A DNA stretch of 64,000 nt, from assembly GCA_964606895.1 (NCBI GenBank), contig CAZSHX010000014.1:1-64000 (forward strand), given 5' to 3'. Source of the DNA: CAZSHX01 sp964606895 (GTDB lineage: Bacteria; Bacteroidota; Ignavibacteria; Kapaibacteriales; UBA2268). The notes beneath the pieces are model-generated. The model saw nothing but the letters and a program-made list of their open reading frames with translations. It ran no database searches and was not told where the DNA came from. Positions 18,197-25,957 of this stretch are shown here, piece by piece; position 1 is the first letter of the stretch; the number at the start of each line of letters is the position of its first letter. A program made the translations under genes and the position numbers.

Positions 18197-18577
18197 ATGC
18201 CCAAAATCGCTATTATTGATGACGACCTCGATATCGTTGAAGCAACAACAATGCTTCTCGAATCCAAAGGTTATTCCGTTGTTTCAGCAGGCAACGTAGA
18301 AGATGGATTTAAACTGCTGGATAACGAAAAACCGGATTTACTCATCCTCGATGTAATGATGGATGAACCCGATGATGGTTTCTATCTCGCAATGAAATTG
18401 AGAAAAAACAATTTCAAAACGCCTATTATTATGATGACTTCAGTAGCTAAGGCAACAGGTCTTGACTTTACAAACAGTGAAACAATTCCTGTTAACGATT
18501 TTATTGAAAAACCGGTAGCACCGGCAGTTCTTTTGGAAAAAGTAGCTTTTTTCTTGAAAAATCCGGGAGGGAACTAA
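18197..18577 (+). CDS. Stand-alone receiver (response regulator) of the hydrogenase operon
   Basis: 126-residue single receiver domain with no output domain. The acidic pair is in IIDDD near the N terminus, the phospho-acceptor is Asp52 (LILDVMMDE), the conserved Thr/Ser is in MMTSVAK, and Lys is in FIEKPVAP. It is first in the operon, 1 bp before the NuoE-like gene, and a histidine kinase gene follows the operon at 22303. Whether it acts on transcription, enzyme activity or through a phosphorelay cannot be told. Confidence 0.92.
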   Translation: MPKIAIIDDDLDIVEATTMLLESKGYSVVSAGNVEDGFKLLDNEKPDLLILDVMMDEPDDGFYLAMKLRKNNFKTPIIMMTSVAKATGLDFTNSETIPVNDFIEKPVAPAVLLEKVAFFLKNPGGN

Positions 18578-18578
18578 C

Positions 18579-19052
18579 ATGCTGGTAATCGAAAAGAATA
18601 CTTTAACTGAGGAAATTGAAAATCTGATTACCAAATTTGGTAGTACCCGCGATGCTCTAATGCCTATCCTGCAGGATTTGCAGATTGAACATGGACATAT
18701 TTCCGATTTTGCTCAGCAGGAAGTTGCAAGAATGCTCGATATTCATCCTGTTGAAGTTTACAGTGTAGTTTCATTCTATTCCTTTTTAAGCACTGAGCCC
18801 AAAGGAAGAAATATCGTTCGGCTTTGTCAGACGATTTCCTGCGATATGGCTAACAAAGATGCAGTTGCAAAGACAATTGAAAAAGAAATAGGAATAAAAT
18901 TTGGTGAAACTACCACAGATAAAAAATACTCTCTGGAGTATATTAACTGTATGGGGATGTGTGACCAAGGACCAGCTATGCTTATCAATGAACAGGTTTT
19001 CACGAAGCTGACACCACATAAAGTTGTTGAATTTCTTAAAACATGCAAATAG
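18579..19052 (+). CDS. Hydrogenase NuoE-like [2Fe-2S] subunit (HydC/HndA type)
   Basis: 157 residues, same fold as the 24-kDa subunit of complex I. An N-terminal helical part (LQDLQIEHGHISDFAQQEVA) is followed by a thioredoxin-like domain whose [2Fe-2S] ligands are Cys83, Cys88, Cys124 and Cys128 (CQTISC ... CMGMC). In trimeric [FeFe] hydrogenases it carries electrons next to the NADH-binding subunit. It is followed after 9 bp by the NuoF-like gene. Cytoplasmic. Confidence 0.93.
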   Translation: MLVIEKNTLTEEIENLITKFGSTRDALMPILQDLQIEHGHISDFAQQEVARMLDIHPVEVYSVVSFYSFLSTEPKGRNIVRLCQTISCDMANKDAVAKTIEKEIGIKFGETTTDKKYSLEYINCMGMCDQGPAMLINEQVFTKLTPHKVVEFLKTCK

Positions 19053-19061
19053 GAGCCAATT

Positions 19062-20234
19062 ATGCCAATTATTAATGATATTCTTTTATTTGATGAAGAA
19101 CAGCACGGCAATGGCTTGACCAAAGCTTTGGAACAAACTCCTCAGGATTTAGTCCTGGAAATCAGAGAGTCCGGATTAAAGGGAAGAGGCGGAGCCGGTT
19201 TCCCGACAGGTACTAAATGGATGCTGGCACTTTCTGCCGCATCTCCGAAAAAGTTTGTTGTTTGCAATGCTGACGAAGGTGAACCCGGTACTTTCAAAGA
19301 CCGTGTTCTGCTTGATGAATATACTAAACTTGTTTTTGAAGGAATGGTTATAGCCGGTTACACAATCGGTTCCCAAAAGGGAATTCTCTATTTGAGAGGT
19401 GAGTACCGTTATCTTCTTAAAAAACTTCAGAATTACCTTGATACCATGAGAGCCGAAAACAGACTTGGAAAAAATATCTTAGGAAAAGCTTTTTCTTTCG
19501 ATATTGATATCCGTCTTGGTTCGGGTGCTTATGTGTGCGGTGAAGAAACTGCTCTAATTGAATCTCTTGAAGGTCATAGGGGAGAAGCCCGCAATCGTCC
19601 ACCATTCCCTGTTAACACAGGCTATATGGGAAATCCTACTATTGTGAATAACGTTGAAACATTTGCTTTGGCTTCCATTATTATATCCAAGGGAGCCGCA
19701 TGGTTTAAATCTTTCGGAACTTCAAAATCTGCCGGAACAAAACTCATTTCAATTTCCGGTGACTGCCAGTATCCGGGCGTTTATGAAATTCCTTTCGGTA
19801 TGACATTGAATAAAATGCTTGAAATGGTTAATGCTAAAGATACCAAAGCTATACAAATTGGCGGAGCTTCCGGTCATTGTATCCCAAAAGAAGAATTTGG
19901 CAGAAATATTTCATTTGAAGACATCCCAACAGGTGGTTCAATAATCATCTTTAATGAAACGAGAGATATGCTCCATGTACTTAAAAATTTCATGGAATTC
20001 TTTGTAGATGAATCCTGTGGTCAATGTACTCCATGCAGAATTGGTAACCAAAAACTTCTTGAAGGAGTGGAATTACTTGAAAAGAGTAAATGTTCCATCT
20101 CTTATGTTCAGGAATTGATTGATTTGGGAAAATCAATGCAGGTTGCATCGAAATGCGGATTGGGACAATCGAGTCCAAATCCATTCATTTCAATAATGAC
20201 ACATTTTGAAGACGAAATTTTTTCACAAAGGTAA
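19062..20234 (+). CDS. Hydrogenase NuoF-like NADH-binding subunit, short form (HydB type)
   Basis: 390 residues. Contains the NAD/FMN core of complex I subunit NuoF: GLKGRGGAGFPTGTKW, VCNADEGEPGTFKDR, YLRGEY and GAYVCGEETALIESLEG, then the [4Fe-4S] site with Cys319, Cys322 and Cys325 (SCGQCTPCRIG) and a fourth Cys near SKCGLGQSSPNP. It lacks the N-terminal thioredoxin-like domain and the C-terminal two-cluster ferredoxin domain found in long HydB proteins such as that of Thermotoga. It would connect NADH to HydA. TAATG overlap with the next gene. Confidence 0.93.
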   Translation: MPIINDILLFDEEQHGNGLTKALEQTPQDLVLEIRESGLKGRGGAGFPTGTKWMLALSAASPKKFVVCNADEGEPGTFKDRVLLDEYTKLVFEGMVIAGYTIGSQKGILYLRGEYRYLLKKLQNYLDTMRAENRLGKNILGKAFSFDIDIRLGSGAYVCGEETALIESLEGHRGEARNRPPFPVNTGYMGNPTIVNNVETFALASIIISKGAAWFKSFGTSKSAGTKLISISGDCQYPGVYEIPFGMTLNKMLEMVNAKDTKAIQIGGASGHCIPKEEFGRNISFEDIPTGGSIIIFNETRDMLHVLKNFMEFFVDESCGQCTPCRIGNQKLLEGVELLEKSKCSISYVQELIDLGKSMQVASKCGLGQSSPNPFISIMTHFEDEIFSQR

Positions 20235-22123
20235 TGGAACGAATTATGATTGATAATAAATTAGACAATCGTGCTCCCGTAAGTCAAAAACCTTTGATGG
20301 TTGAAATCGCAAAGCCGGGCGATATCGGAGCAGAAGTTGAAATTGAAATAAACGGCACAGCTTACAAAGTTCCCCTTGGAACTACCGTACTTGAAGCTTG
20401 CAAAATGAATAAGGTTCATATTCCTACACTTTGTTACCACGAAGATTTATGTCTTGCCGGCGTTTGCCGTGTATGTGCTGTTGAAGTTGAAGGAATGAGG
20501 ACTTTGCAAGCATCTTGCACTTATCCCATAACAAATAAAATGTCAATAAAGACAACATCTGAAAAGGTTCGCAAAGCTCGCCGTCATATTATTGACCTTC
20601 TTTTGAGTGAACATTGCGGCGAATGCTATTCATGCCACAGAAATAATAACTGCGAACTTCAAACTCTTGCAAAAGAGTATGGGGTGGACTCTTACCGTTT
20701 CGGTCATGTTACTGAAAAACGCTTTCCGATTGATAAATCAAGCTATTCCGTTATTCGGGATATGGATAAATGTATTCTTTGCAAACGTTGTGTCAGAACA
20801 TGTATTGACCTTCAGGAAGTTGGAGTTTTGGAAGCCACTCAAAGAGGCTACAAAACAACAATTTCAACATTTTTAGATAAACCTTTAGTTGATGTTATTT
20901 GCATTAATTGCGGTCAGTGCATCAACAGATGCCCTACTGCCGCTTTGAAAGCAAATGACCCATCTGATGAAATCTGGGAAGCAATTGATAATCCTAAGAA
21001 ACATGTTGTTATTCAGACAGCACCATCTCCAAGAGCCGCTATCGGTGAAGAATTCGGGTTAGAGGCTGGTCATTCATTAACTTATGAACTTAATACAGCC
21101 TTAAGGATGATTGGGTTTGATAAAGTGTTTGATACTGACTTTACTGCTGATTTAACAATCATGGAAGAGGGAACTGAATTGCTGACAAGGTTAAAAAAGA
21201 AATTAGTTGATGGCGACGATAGTGTAATGTTGCCGCAGTTTACATCTTGTTCACCCGGTTGGATAAAATATATCGAGCATTTCTATCCTGAATATCTCGA
21301 TTATCTATCATCATGCAAATCTCCTCAGCAGATGTTTGGTGCTTTAATCAAAACTTATTATGCCGAGAAAAACGGAATTAATCCCGAAGATATAGTTACC
21401 GTTGCGGTCATGCCTTGCTCAGCAAAGAAATATGAATGTAACAGACCCGAAATGGCAGATTCCGGATTTAAGGATGTTGATTACGGTTTGACAACCCGCG
21501 AGCTTGCTCAGATGATTAGGGAAGCCGGTTTGAATTTACCTGAACTTGCTCCTTCTCATTTTGATGATCCATTTGGCGATGCATCCGGTGCAGGACTCAT
21601 TTTCGGTGCAACAGGAGGAGTTATGGAAGCCGCTCTTAGAACAGCCTATGAACTCGTTACCGGACGAGAAGTACCTTTTAAAAATCTGGATATCATGCCT
21701 TGTCGCGGTTTTGAAGGTGTTAAACAGGCATCAGTAAGACTTGAAAATGTTTTGCCTGCATGGAGTTTCCTCGAAGGTGCAGATTTGAAATTTATGATAG
21801 CTCATGGCACTGCAAACGCAAAGAAAGTAATGGAAGCTCTGAAACGCGGTGAACTTAATGATGTTCATTTTATTGAAGTAATGGCTTGTCCCGGCGGTTG
21901 TATCGGCGGTGGCGGTCAACCGATTCCAACATCCCCTGAAATCAGACGTAAAAGAGCAGAAGCTATTTACAAAGAGGATTCTGAACTTACATTGAGAAAA
22001 TCTCACGAAAATCCGAATGTCGCACTAATTTATGAAAAATTCCTGACTGATGGTCCTTGTGGTCATAAGTCCCATAAATTATTGCATACGCACTATACAA
22101 AACGCGGCAAATTCATTGCCTGA
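20234..22123 (+). CDS. hydA: [FeFe] hydrogenase catalytic subunit
   Basis: Interconverts H2 with protons and electrons. 629 residues (ATG 20246 gives 625). N-terminal [2Fe-2S] domain (CYHEDLCLAGVCRVC), His-ligated [4Fe-4S] motif (HCGECYSCHRNNNC), and two [4Fe-4S] clusters (CILCKRCVRTC and CINCGQCINRCP). The H-cluster domain follows: L1 TSCSPGW with Cys339, L2 MPCSAKKYEC with Cys395, L3 MACPGGCIGGGG with Cys552 and Cys556. The small-subunit-like tail (YEKFLTDG, LLHTHY) is present. In L1 the usual TSCCP has Ser340 in place of the proton-relay Cys. A soluble NAD(H)-linked enzyme is inferred from its neighbours. Confidence 0.96.
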   Translation: MERIMIDNKLDNRAPVSQKPLMVEIAKPGDIGAEVEIEINGTAYKVPLGTTVLEACKMNKVHIPTLCYHEDLCLAGVCRVCAVEVEGMRTLQASCTYPITNKMSIKTTSEKVRKARRHIIDLLLSEHCGECYSCHRNNNCELQTLAKEYGVDSYRFGHVTEKRFPIDKSSYSVIRDMDKCILCKRCVRTCIDLQEVGVLEATQRGYKTTISTFLDKPLVDVICINCGQCINRCPTAALKANDPSDEIWEAIDNPKKHVVIQTAPSPRAAIGEEFGLEAGHSLTYELNTALRMIGFDKVFDTDFTADLTIMEEGTELLTRLKKKLVDGDDSVMLPQFTSCSPGWIKYIEHFYPEYLDYLSSCKSPQQMFGALIKTYYAEKNGINPEDIVTVAVMPCSAKKYECNRPEMADSGFKDVDYGLTTRELAQMIREAGLNLPELAPSHFDDPFGDASGAGLIFGATGGVMEAALRTAYELVTGREVPFKNLDIMPCRGFEGVKQASVRLENVLPAWSFLEGADLKFMIAHGTANAKKVMEALKRGELNDVHFIEVMACPGGCIGGGGQPIPTSPEIRRKRAEAIYKEDSELTLRKSHENPNVALIYEKFLTDGPCGHKSHKLLHTHYTKRGKFIA

Positions 22124-22140
22124 TGTTTTAAATATTCATT

Positions 22141-22176
22141 TTTCCCCCCGAAAAAACTCGGGGGGAAATATTTTAA
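22141..22176 (+). terminator. Terminator hairpin after hydA
   Basis: Perfect 11-bp stem, tttccccccga (22141-22151) with tcggggggaaa (22158-22168), loop of six bases, followed by tattttaa. It is very GC-rich for this DNA and sits 17 bp after the hydA stop. The T run is weak, but position and stem strength support a transcription end for the hydrogenase operon. Confidence 0.7.
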
Positions 22177-22302
22177 TATATATCCAAAAGAGTTTTTAGT
22201 ATTCAAAATTAGATACATTAAATCAATAATATTGATAATGTAATTTAATTCCTTTGAACTTTTGATTAATCTTCATATTTTGCAGAAGTACAAACTATGT
22301 AA

Positions 22303-23754
22303 ATGGAAATCATGAGTAGAGACCCTTTTTTTTCGTTAGTTCCCGAAAGGATAAAATTCGGGCAGTTCTGGGTTGAAATCAGAAAACGTAACCGTTGGCT
22401 GATTATGCTCAGATATATTGCTATTGCAATGTTGTCCGTATTAATTTTGGGAATGATGGGAATTAAACTTATCAGTCCTCAGGTCAAGGTTGATGTTTTT
22501 CCTCTTTGGATAATTGCATTTGCAATTTTGTGTTATAATGTTTTTTTCCATGTTATATGGAATTATCTTGCCAAAAAGCGAAATTGGTTTTCTTCACTTC
22601 AAACAGAACATCCCAGCACAGGCTTTCATAGTCTTCATTTTGCATTGATTCAAATTTGCTTTGATTTTTTGTCTTTACTTCTTTTCATTTATTATACCGG
22701 TGGAGTTGAATCTCCTATATATATATTCTTTATTTTCCATGTAATCATAGGCAGTTTGTTTCTGACTCAGGAAGTTACAGCTTCAATCGTTACAGTTATG
22801 CTGATGGCTTCAGTAACAGGATCAATTCTTGAGGCACATAATCTTATCCGTCACCATGCAATTGAAGGACTGCTAAGTGCTCCGCTTTATAATAATACTG
22901 CTTATCTGATAGTTTTCTTTGCGATATTTGGCGGTACTTTATATATCAGCATTTATCTTGCAAATTCTATCGCAAGAACTTTATATCAAAGAGAGAGGTT
23001 ATTGACAAGGGCATACTCTGATTTGGAAAATGCAGAGAAATCAAAATCAAAATATGTTCAAAGGGTTGTTCATGACCTAAAAACACCGATAGCGGCTGCT
23101 GTAACCTATCTGGATATGATATTGAGTGGAAACCTCGGCTCGATTAATGAAACCCAGCAGAAACCTCTTGAGAGATCAAAAGCCAGATTGTCTTCGGCTA
23201 TCCACACTATTAATGATATTTTAGAAATATCTCAGCTGAAAATCGAATCGAGCATCGAAAATGTTGAGGAAATCAATATCACACTTATATTCGCAGAGCT
23301 TATATCGGATGTAACCGACTTAACAGAATCTAAAAATATTGAATTGAATTATACCTGCGATTCTTTGGAACCATTCATTGAAGCCGAACCTAAGTTACTC
23401 AAGCTTGCTCTGGCAAATATTGTTTCAAATGCGGTAAAATATACTGACCCCGAAGGGAAAATTGAAATTATTATTTCGGATGAAAAAGATTCATGCAAAA
23501 TCTCTGTCGCCGATAATGGCATAGGTATCCCAGAGAAGGAACAAGAAAAAATATTTCAAAGCTTTTACAGATCTTCATTATCTAAGCAAAGAGGTATTGA
23601 AGGTACAGGACTTGGAATGTCTATTGTTTGGGAAGTAATTCAAAAATATCATGGAACAGTTGAGTTAATATCACCTTGTTATTTAAAATCGGGTCCTGAT
23701 AAACCCGGTTCACAATTTGTTGTTACAATTCCAAGAAAATTTAAAATCATATAA
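22303..23754 (+). CDS. Membrane sensor histidine kinase next to hydrogenase operon
   Basis: 483 residues. Five or six hydrophobic segments (about 25-55, 65-85, 105-130, 135-165, 195-230) form a membrane sensor with no large periplasmic loop, which suggests sensing of a small or membrane-borne signal such as redox state. HisKA: VVHDLKTPIAAAVTYLD with His257. HATPase: N box IVSNAVKYTDPEG, G1 DNGIGIPEKE, G2 GTGLGMSIVWEV. It is separated from hydA by a terminator. With the lone receiver at 18197 it may form a dedicated two-component pair (context only). Confidence 0.9.
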   Translation: MEIMSRDPFFSLVPERIKFGQFWVEIRKRNRWLIMLRYIAIAMLSVLILGMMGIKLISPQVKVDVFPLWIIAFAILCYNVFFHVIWNYLAKKRNWFSSLQTEHPSTGFHSLHFALIQICFDFLSLLLFIYYTGGVESPIYIFFIFHVIIGSLFLTQEVTASIVTVMLMASVTGSILEAHNLIRHHAIEGLLSAPLYNNTAYLIVFFAIFGGTLYISIYLANSIARTLYQRERLLTRAYSDLENAEKSKSKYVQRVVHDLKTPIAAAVTYLDMILSGNLGSINETQQKPLERSKARLSSAIHTINDILEISQLKIESSIENVEEINITLIFAELISDVTDLTESKNIELNYTCDSLEPFIEAEPKLLKLALANIVSNAVKYTDPEGKIEIIISDEKDSCKISVADNGIGIPEKEQEKIFQSFYRSSLSKQRGIEGTGLGMSIVWEVIQKYHGTVELISPCYLKSGPDKPGSQFVVTIPRKFKII

Positions 23755-23775
23755 ATTAAACAATAAGAGGTAATT

Positions 23776-24228
23776 ATGGTTTCAAAAAAATTGATAGAAG
23801 AATTTGTCGGTATGCAGTCAATTGCTGTTGCGGGTGTATCAAACAGCAAAAAACGTTTTGGATATGTTGTATATTCAGAATTAAAAAAAAGGGGATTTAA
23901 TGTATTTCCTGTTAATCCTAAATATGAATTGATTGATGAGGATAAATGTTATCCTTATTTAAAATCATTGCCGCAGGATATCAAAGCACTTCTGATTTTG
24001 ACATCCAAGAAAAATTCCGAGAAAATTGTTCAGGAAGCGATTGGCTTAGGTTTTACGCACATCTGGTTTCAGCAAGGTTCTGAAACACAATCAGGTATTG
24101 AATTGGCACTGAATAATAACATTAAAACAATAACAAAAAATTGTATATTAATGTTTGCAGGGAAAGTTGCCGGATTCCACAAATTCCATTTACAGCTTAG
24201 AAGAATTTTTGGTGCCATGCCATCGTAA
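23776..24228 (+). CDS. CoA-binding domain protein (YccU family)
   Basis: 150 residues forming a single Rossmann-type CoA-binding domain: AVAGVSNSKKRFGYVVYSEL, GFNVFPVNPKYE, ALLILTSKKNSEKIV, HIWFQQGSE, ITKNCILMF. Similar to the small CoA_binding_2 proteins whose role is unknown; relatives in succinyl-CoA synthetase bind CoA with this fold. Ribosome site agagg at 23766-23770. It may be co-transcribed with the kinase (21 bp gap). Confidence 0.9.
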   Translation: MVSKKLIEEFVGMQSIAVAGVSNSKKRFGYVVYSELKKRGFNVFPVNPKYELIDEDKCYPYLKSLPQDIKALLILTSKKNSEKIVQEAIGLGFTHIWFQQGSETQSGIELALNNNIKTITKNCILMFAGKVAGFHKFHLQLRRIFGAMPS

Positions 24229-24246
24229 TACCGAAAGTAAAAATGC

Positions 24247-24288
24247 AAATAGAGCATGAAACATTCCATAATGTCTCGTGCTCTATTT
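24247..24288. terminator. Bidirectional terminator between convergent genes
   Basis: 19-bp stem, 24247-24265 with 24270-24288, loop CCAT; two positions are G-U type mismatches. The arms begin AAATAGAGCA and end TGCTCTATTT, so the hairpin is flanked by A/T on either side and can work on both strands. It lies between the CoA-binding gene (plus) and rpsT (minus). Confidence 0.8.
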
Positions 24289-24311
24289 GATTTAAAGTCT
24301 AAATTGTATTA

Positions 24312-24572
24312 TCAGACAGGTTTTTTGGTGTTTACAAATTTTGCAAGTGCTGATTTTTGATTAGCGGCAGTGTTTTTGTGCATAACACCACGACTGGTCA
24401 CTTTATCTAAAATACTTGTAACTTTCTGTAATTTTGCAGTAGCATCTTCGTATGTCTTTGCTTCTCTGACATCACGAATAGCAAACTTGACTAATTTTTT
24501 ATTAAGTCTGTTATAAAGTTTCAATTTTCTGGACTGACGGATCCTTTTCAATGCTGACTTATGGTGCGCCAT
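24312..24572 (-). CDS. rpsT: 30S ribosomal protein S20
   Basis: 86-residue basic protein that binds 16S rRNA early in small-subunit assembly. The start MAHHKSALKRIRQS is typical of S20, with the conserved KSALAKFVN segment at the end and the VMHKNTAANQKSAL core. Stand-alone gene with a clear promoter upstream and a terminator downstream. Confidence 0.96.
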   Translation of the reverse strand: MAHHKSALKRIRQSRKLKLYNRLNKKLVKFAIRDVREAKTYEDATAKLQKVTSILDKVTSRGVMHKNTAANQKSALAKFVNTKKPV

Positions 24573-24609
24573 TTATTATCTTTTATTAGTTAATGAAAAT
24601 CTAAGACTA

Positions 24610-24641
24610 CAAAATTAAGATAATTTATTAAAAAATACAAA
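24610..24641 (-). promoter_or_regulatory. rpsT promoter, Bacteroidota type
   Basis: On the minus strand, TTTG (plus 24638-24641), exactly 20 bp, then TAATTTTG (plus 24610-24617). This matches the Bacteroidota housekeeping sigma consensus TTTG-N19-21-TAnnTTTG in full. It is 37 bp upstream of the rpsT ATG. It supports the phylum-level assignment. Confidence 0.65.
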
Positions 24642-24668
24642 TTTTCTATTTGAAAATTGCAAATAATG

Positions 24669-25001
24669 CTATTTCAAGAGCTGTCTAAGGTGTTTTTCAA
24701 CTCTTTTCATGTCTATTTTGGATAATTTCCAAGTAATTTCATCCGCAATTCCGAAATTTGCATCGTTTATCATCTTGAATAAATTATGAGTTGTTATCTT
24801 TTCGAGTGGTTCTGTAAATTGTAGTTCATCAGATTTTAAAATCTCAAACAGTTCCGAAATCTTTATCAGATTTTCTGTAACCAGAATTTTTCTTTTCCTG
24901 TCATTTGTAAAATCTTCAAAACCAATTCCTTGTAATGTTTCATCAATGAGTGCTATCGAATCTAATATTTGATAAAAAATATTTCTGATGTCTTCATTCA
25001 T
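24669..25001 (-). CDS. Small helical protein, HepT/DUF86-like without catalytic motif
   Basis: 110 residues, mostly helical. The N-terminal half (IFYQILDSIALIDETLQGIG, then FEDFTNDRKRKILVTENLIK) follows the pattern of HepT/DUF86 HEPN proteins. The C-terminal half (FGIADEITWKLSKIDMKRVE) matches the region that normally carries the RNase motif RX4-6HXY, but no such Arg-His pair is present. No nucleotidyltransferase (MntA) partner is adjacent, so a toxin role is unlikely; it may be a solitary relic or adapted protein. The family call is tentative. Confidence 0.5.
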   Translation of the reverse strand: MNEDIRNIFYQILDSIALIDETLQGIGFEDFTNDRKRKILVTENLIKISELFEILKSDELQFTEPLEKITTHNLFKMINDANFGIADEITWKLSKIDMKRVEKHLRQLLK

Positions 25002-25178
25002 AAATCTCCAAATTAATTAAACCTGCGAAAAATGCTATACTTTAACTGAATATTTTCAATAACTAATATAGTTACTGAATAAGAAATTATTGAAGTATTC
25101 GAATTATACTTTTTTCTTATCGTCAATCTAATGAAAATGTTTAGTTTTGTAAATTAATAATTTAATTAATAGAGATAG

Positions 25179-25859
25179 ATGGACAAAGATTTTAAAAAAT
25201 TGGTTTTCAGAAAAAAGAAGTTTGATGCGGTGATTTGCCTTGATGCAAACCTTCCCGATTTTGATATTTTTAAAAAAATCAAAGATTTACCTTTGCTTGC
25301 GGCGGATGGAGCGGCAATTAAGCTTTATAAAATGGGAATAATCCCTGATTTTGTTATAGGTGATCTTGATTCTTTTTATAAAAGTCCTATTTCAGAATAT
25401 TTTGATAAAAATTCAATAATAGAAATTTCCGAGCAGGATACCAATGATTTTGAAAAGGTTTTAAAGTTCGCTGATGAAAAGGGGTACAAGAATCTCTTGA
25501 TTATGGGATTTCATGGAGGAGAACTCGAACATACTCTTAACAATTGGAGTGTATTTCGAAGATTTTCCACTTTTCTGAATTTAGTGATTCTTGACGAATC
25601 GCGCTATGGATTTTCAGTTTGTGAGAACCTGAAAGTTGAAACCGAAAAGTTAGAAATGATTTCACTTATACCACAACCAAAGGTTAGATTAACCTCCAAA
25701 AATCTGAAGTGGGAACTTGATAGTGATATTCTTGAACTTGGTCTGAAAGAGGGTGCACGGAATATGACTTTAGAGACTGAAATAGCATTGGAAATTCATT
25801 CAGGACAATTATTATTCTTTATGAATGAACGATTGCCTTATTGCTTCGAATTGATTTAA
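25179..25859 (+). CDS. thiN: Thiamine pyrophosphokinase
   Basis: Makes thiamine diphosphate from thiamine and ATP. 226 residues. Motifs: LLAADGAAIKLYKMGIIPDF, VIGDLDSF (metal-binding Asp pair), EISEQDTNDFEKVLKFA (the DxTD-like substrate motif), and MGFHGGELEHTLNN (the GxxGGRxDH equivalent). A C-terminal beta domain (LIPQPKVRLTSKNLKWEL; GARNMTLETEIALEIHSGQL) binds thiamine in relatives. The family motif Arg in GGRxDH appears as Glu here, a small deviation. Monocistronic or with pgi. Confidence 0.88.
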   Translation: MDKDFKKLVFRKKKFDAVICLDANLPDFDIFKKIKDLPLLAADGAAIKLYKMGIIPDFVIGDLDSFYKSPISEYFDKNSIIEISEQDTNDFEKVLKFADEKGYKNLLIMGFHGGELEHTLNNWSVFRRFSTFLNLVILDESRYGFSVCENLKVETEKLEMISLIPQPKVRLTSKNLKWELDSDILELGLKEGARNMTLETEIALEIHSGQLLFFMNERLPYCFELI

Positions 25860-25957
25860 TTTTCGCATCGTAATTTCTTGTTTTGTTATCTTTTGATTTT
25901 ATTTGTAAATTAGTATATATCAAATTTCAGTTTTTAGTTATTTATCAGGAAAAGTTG

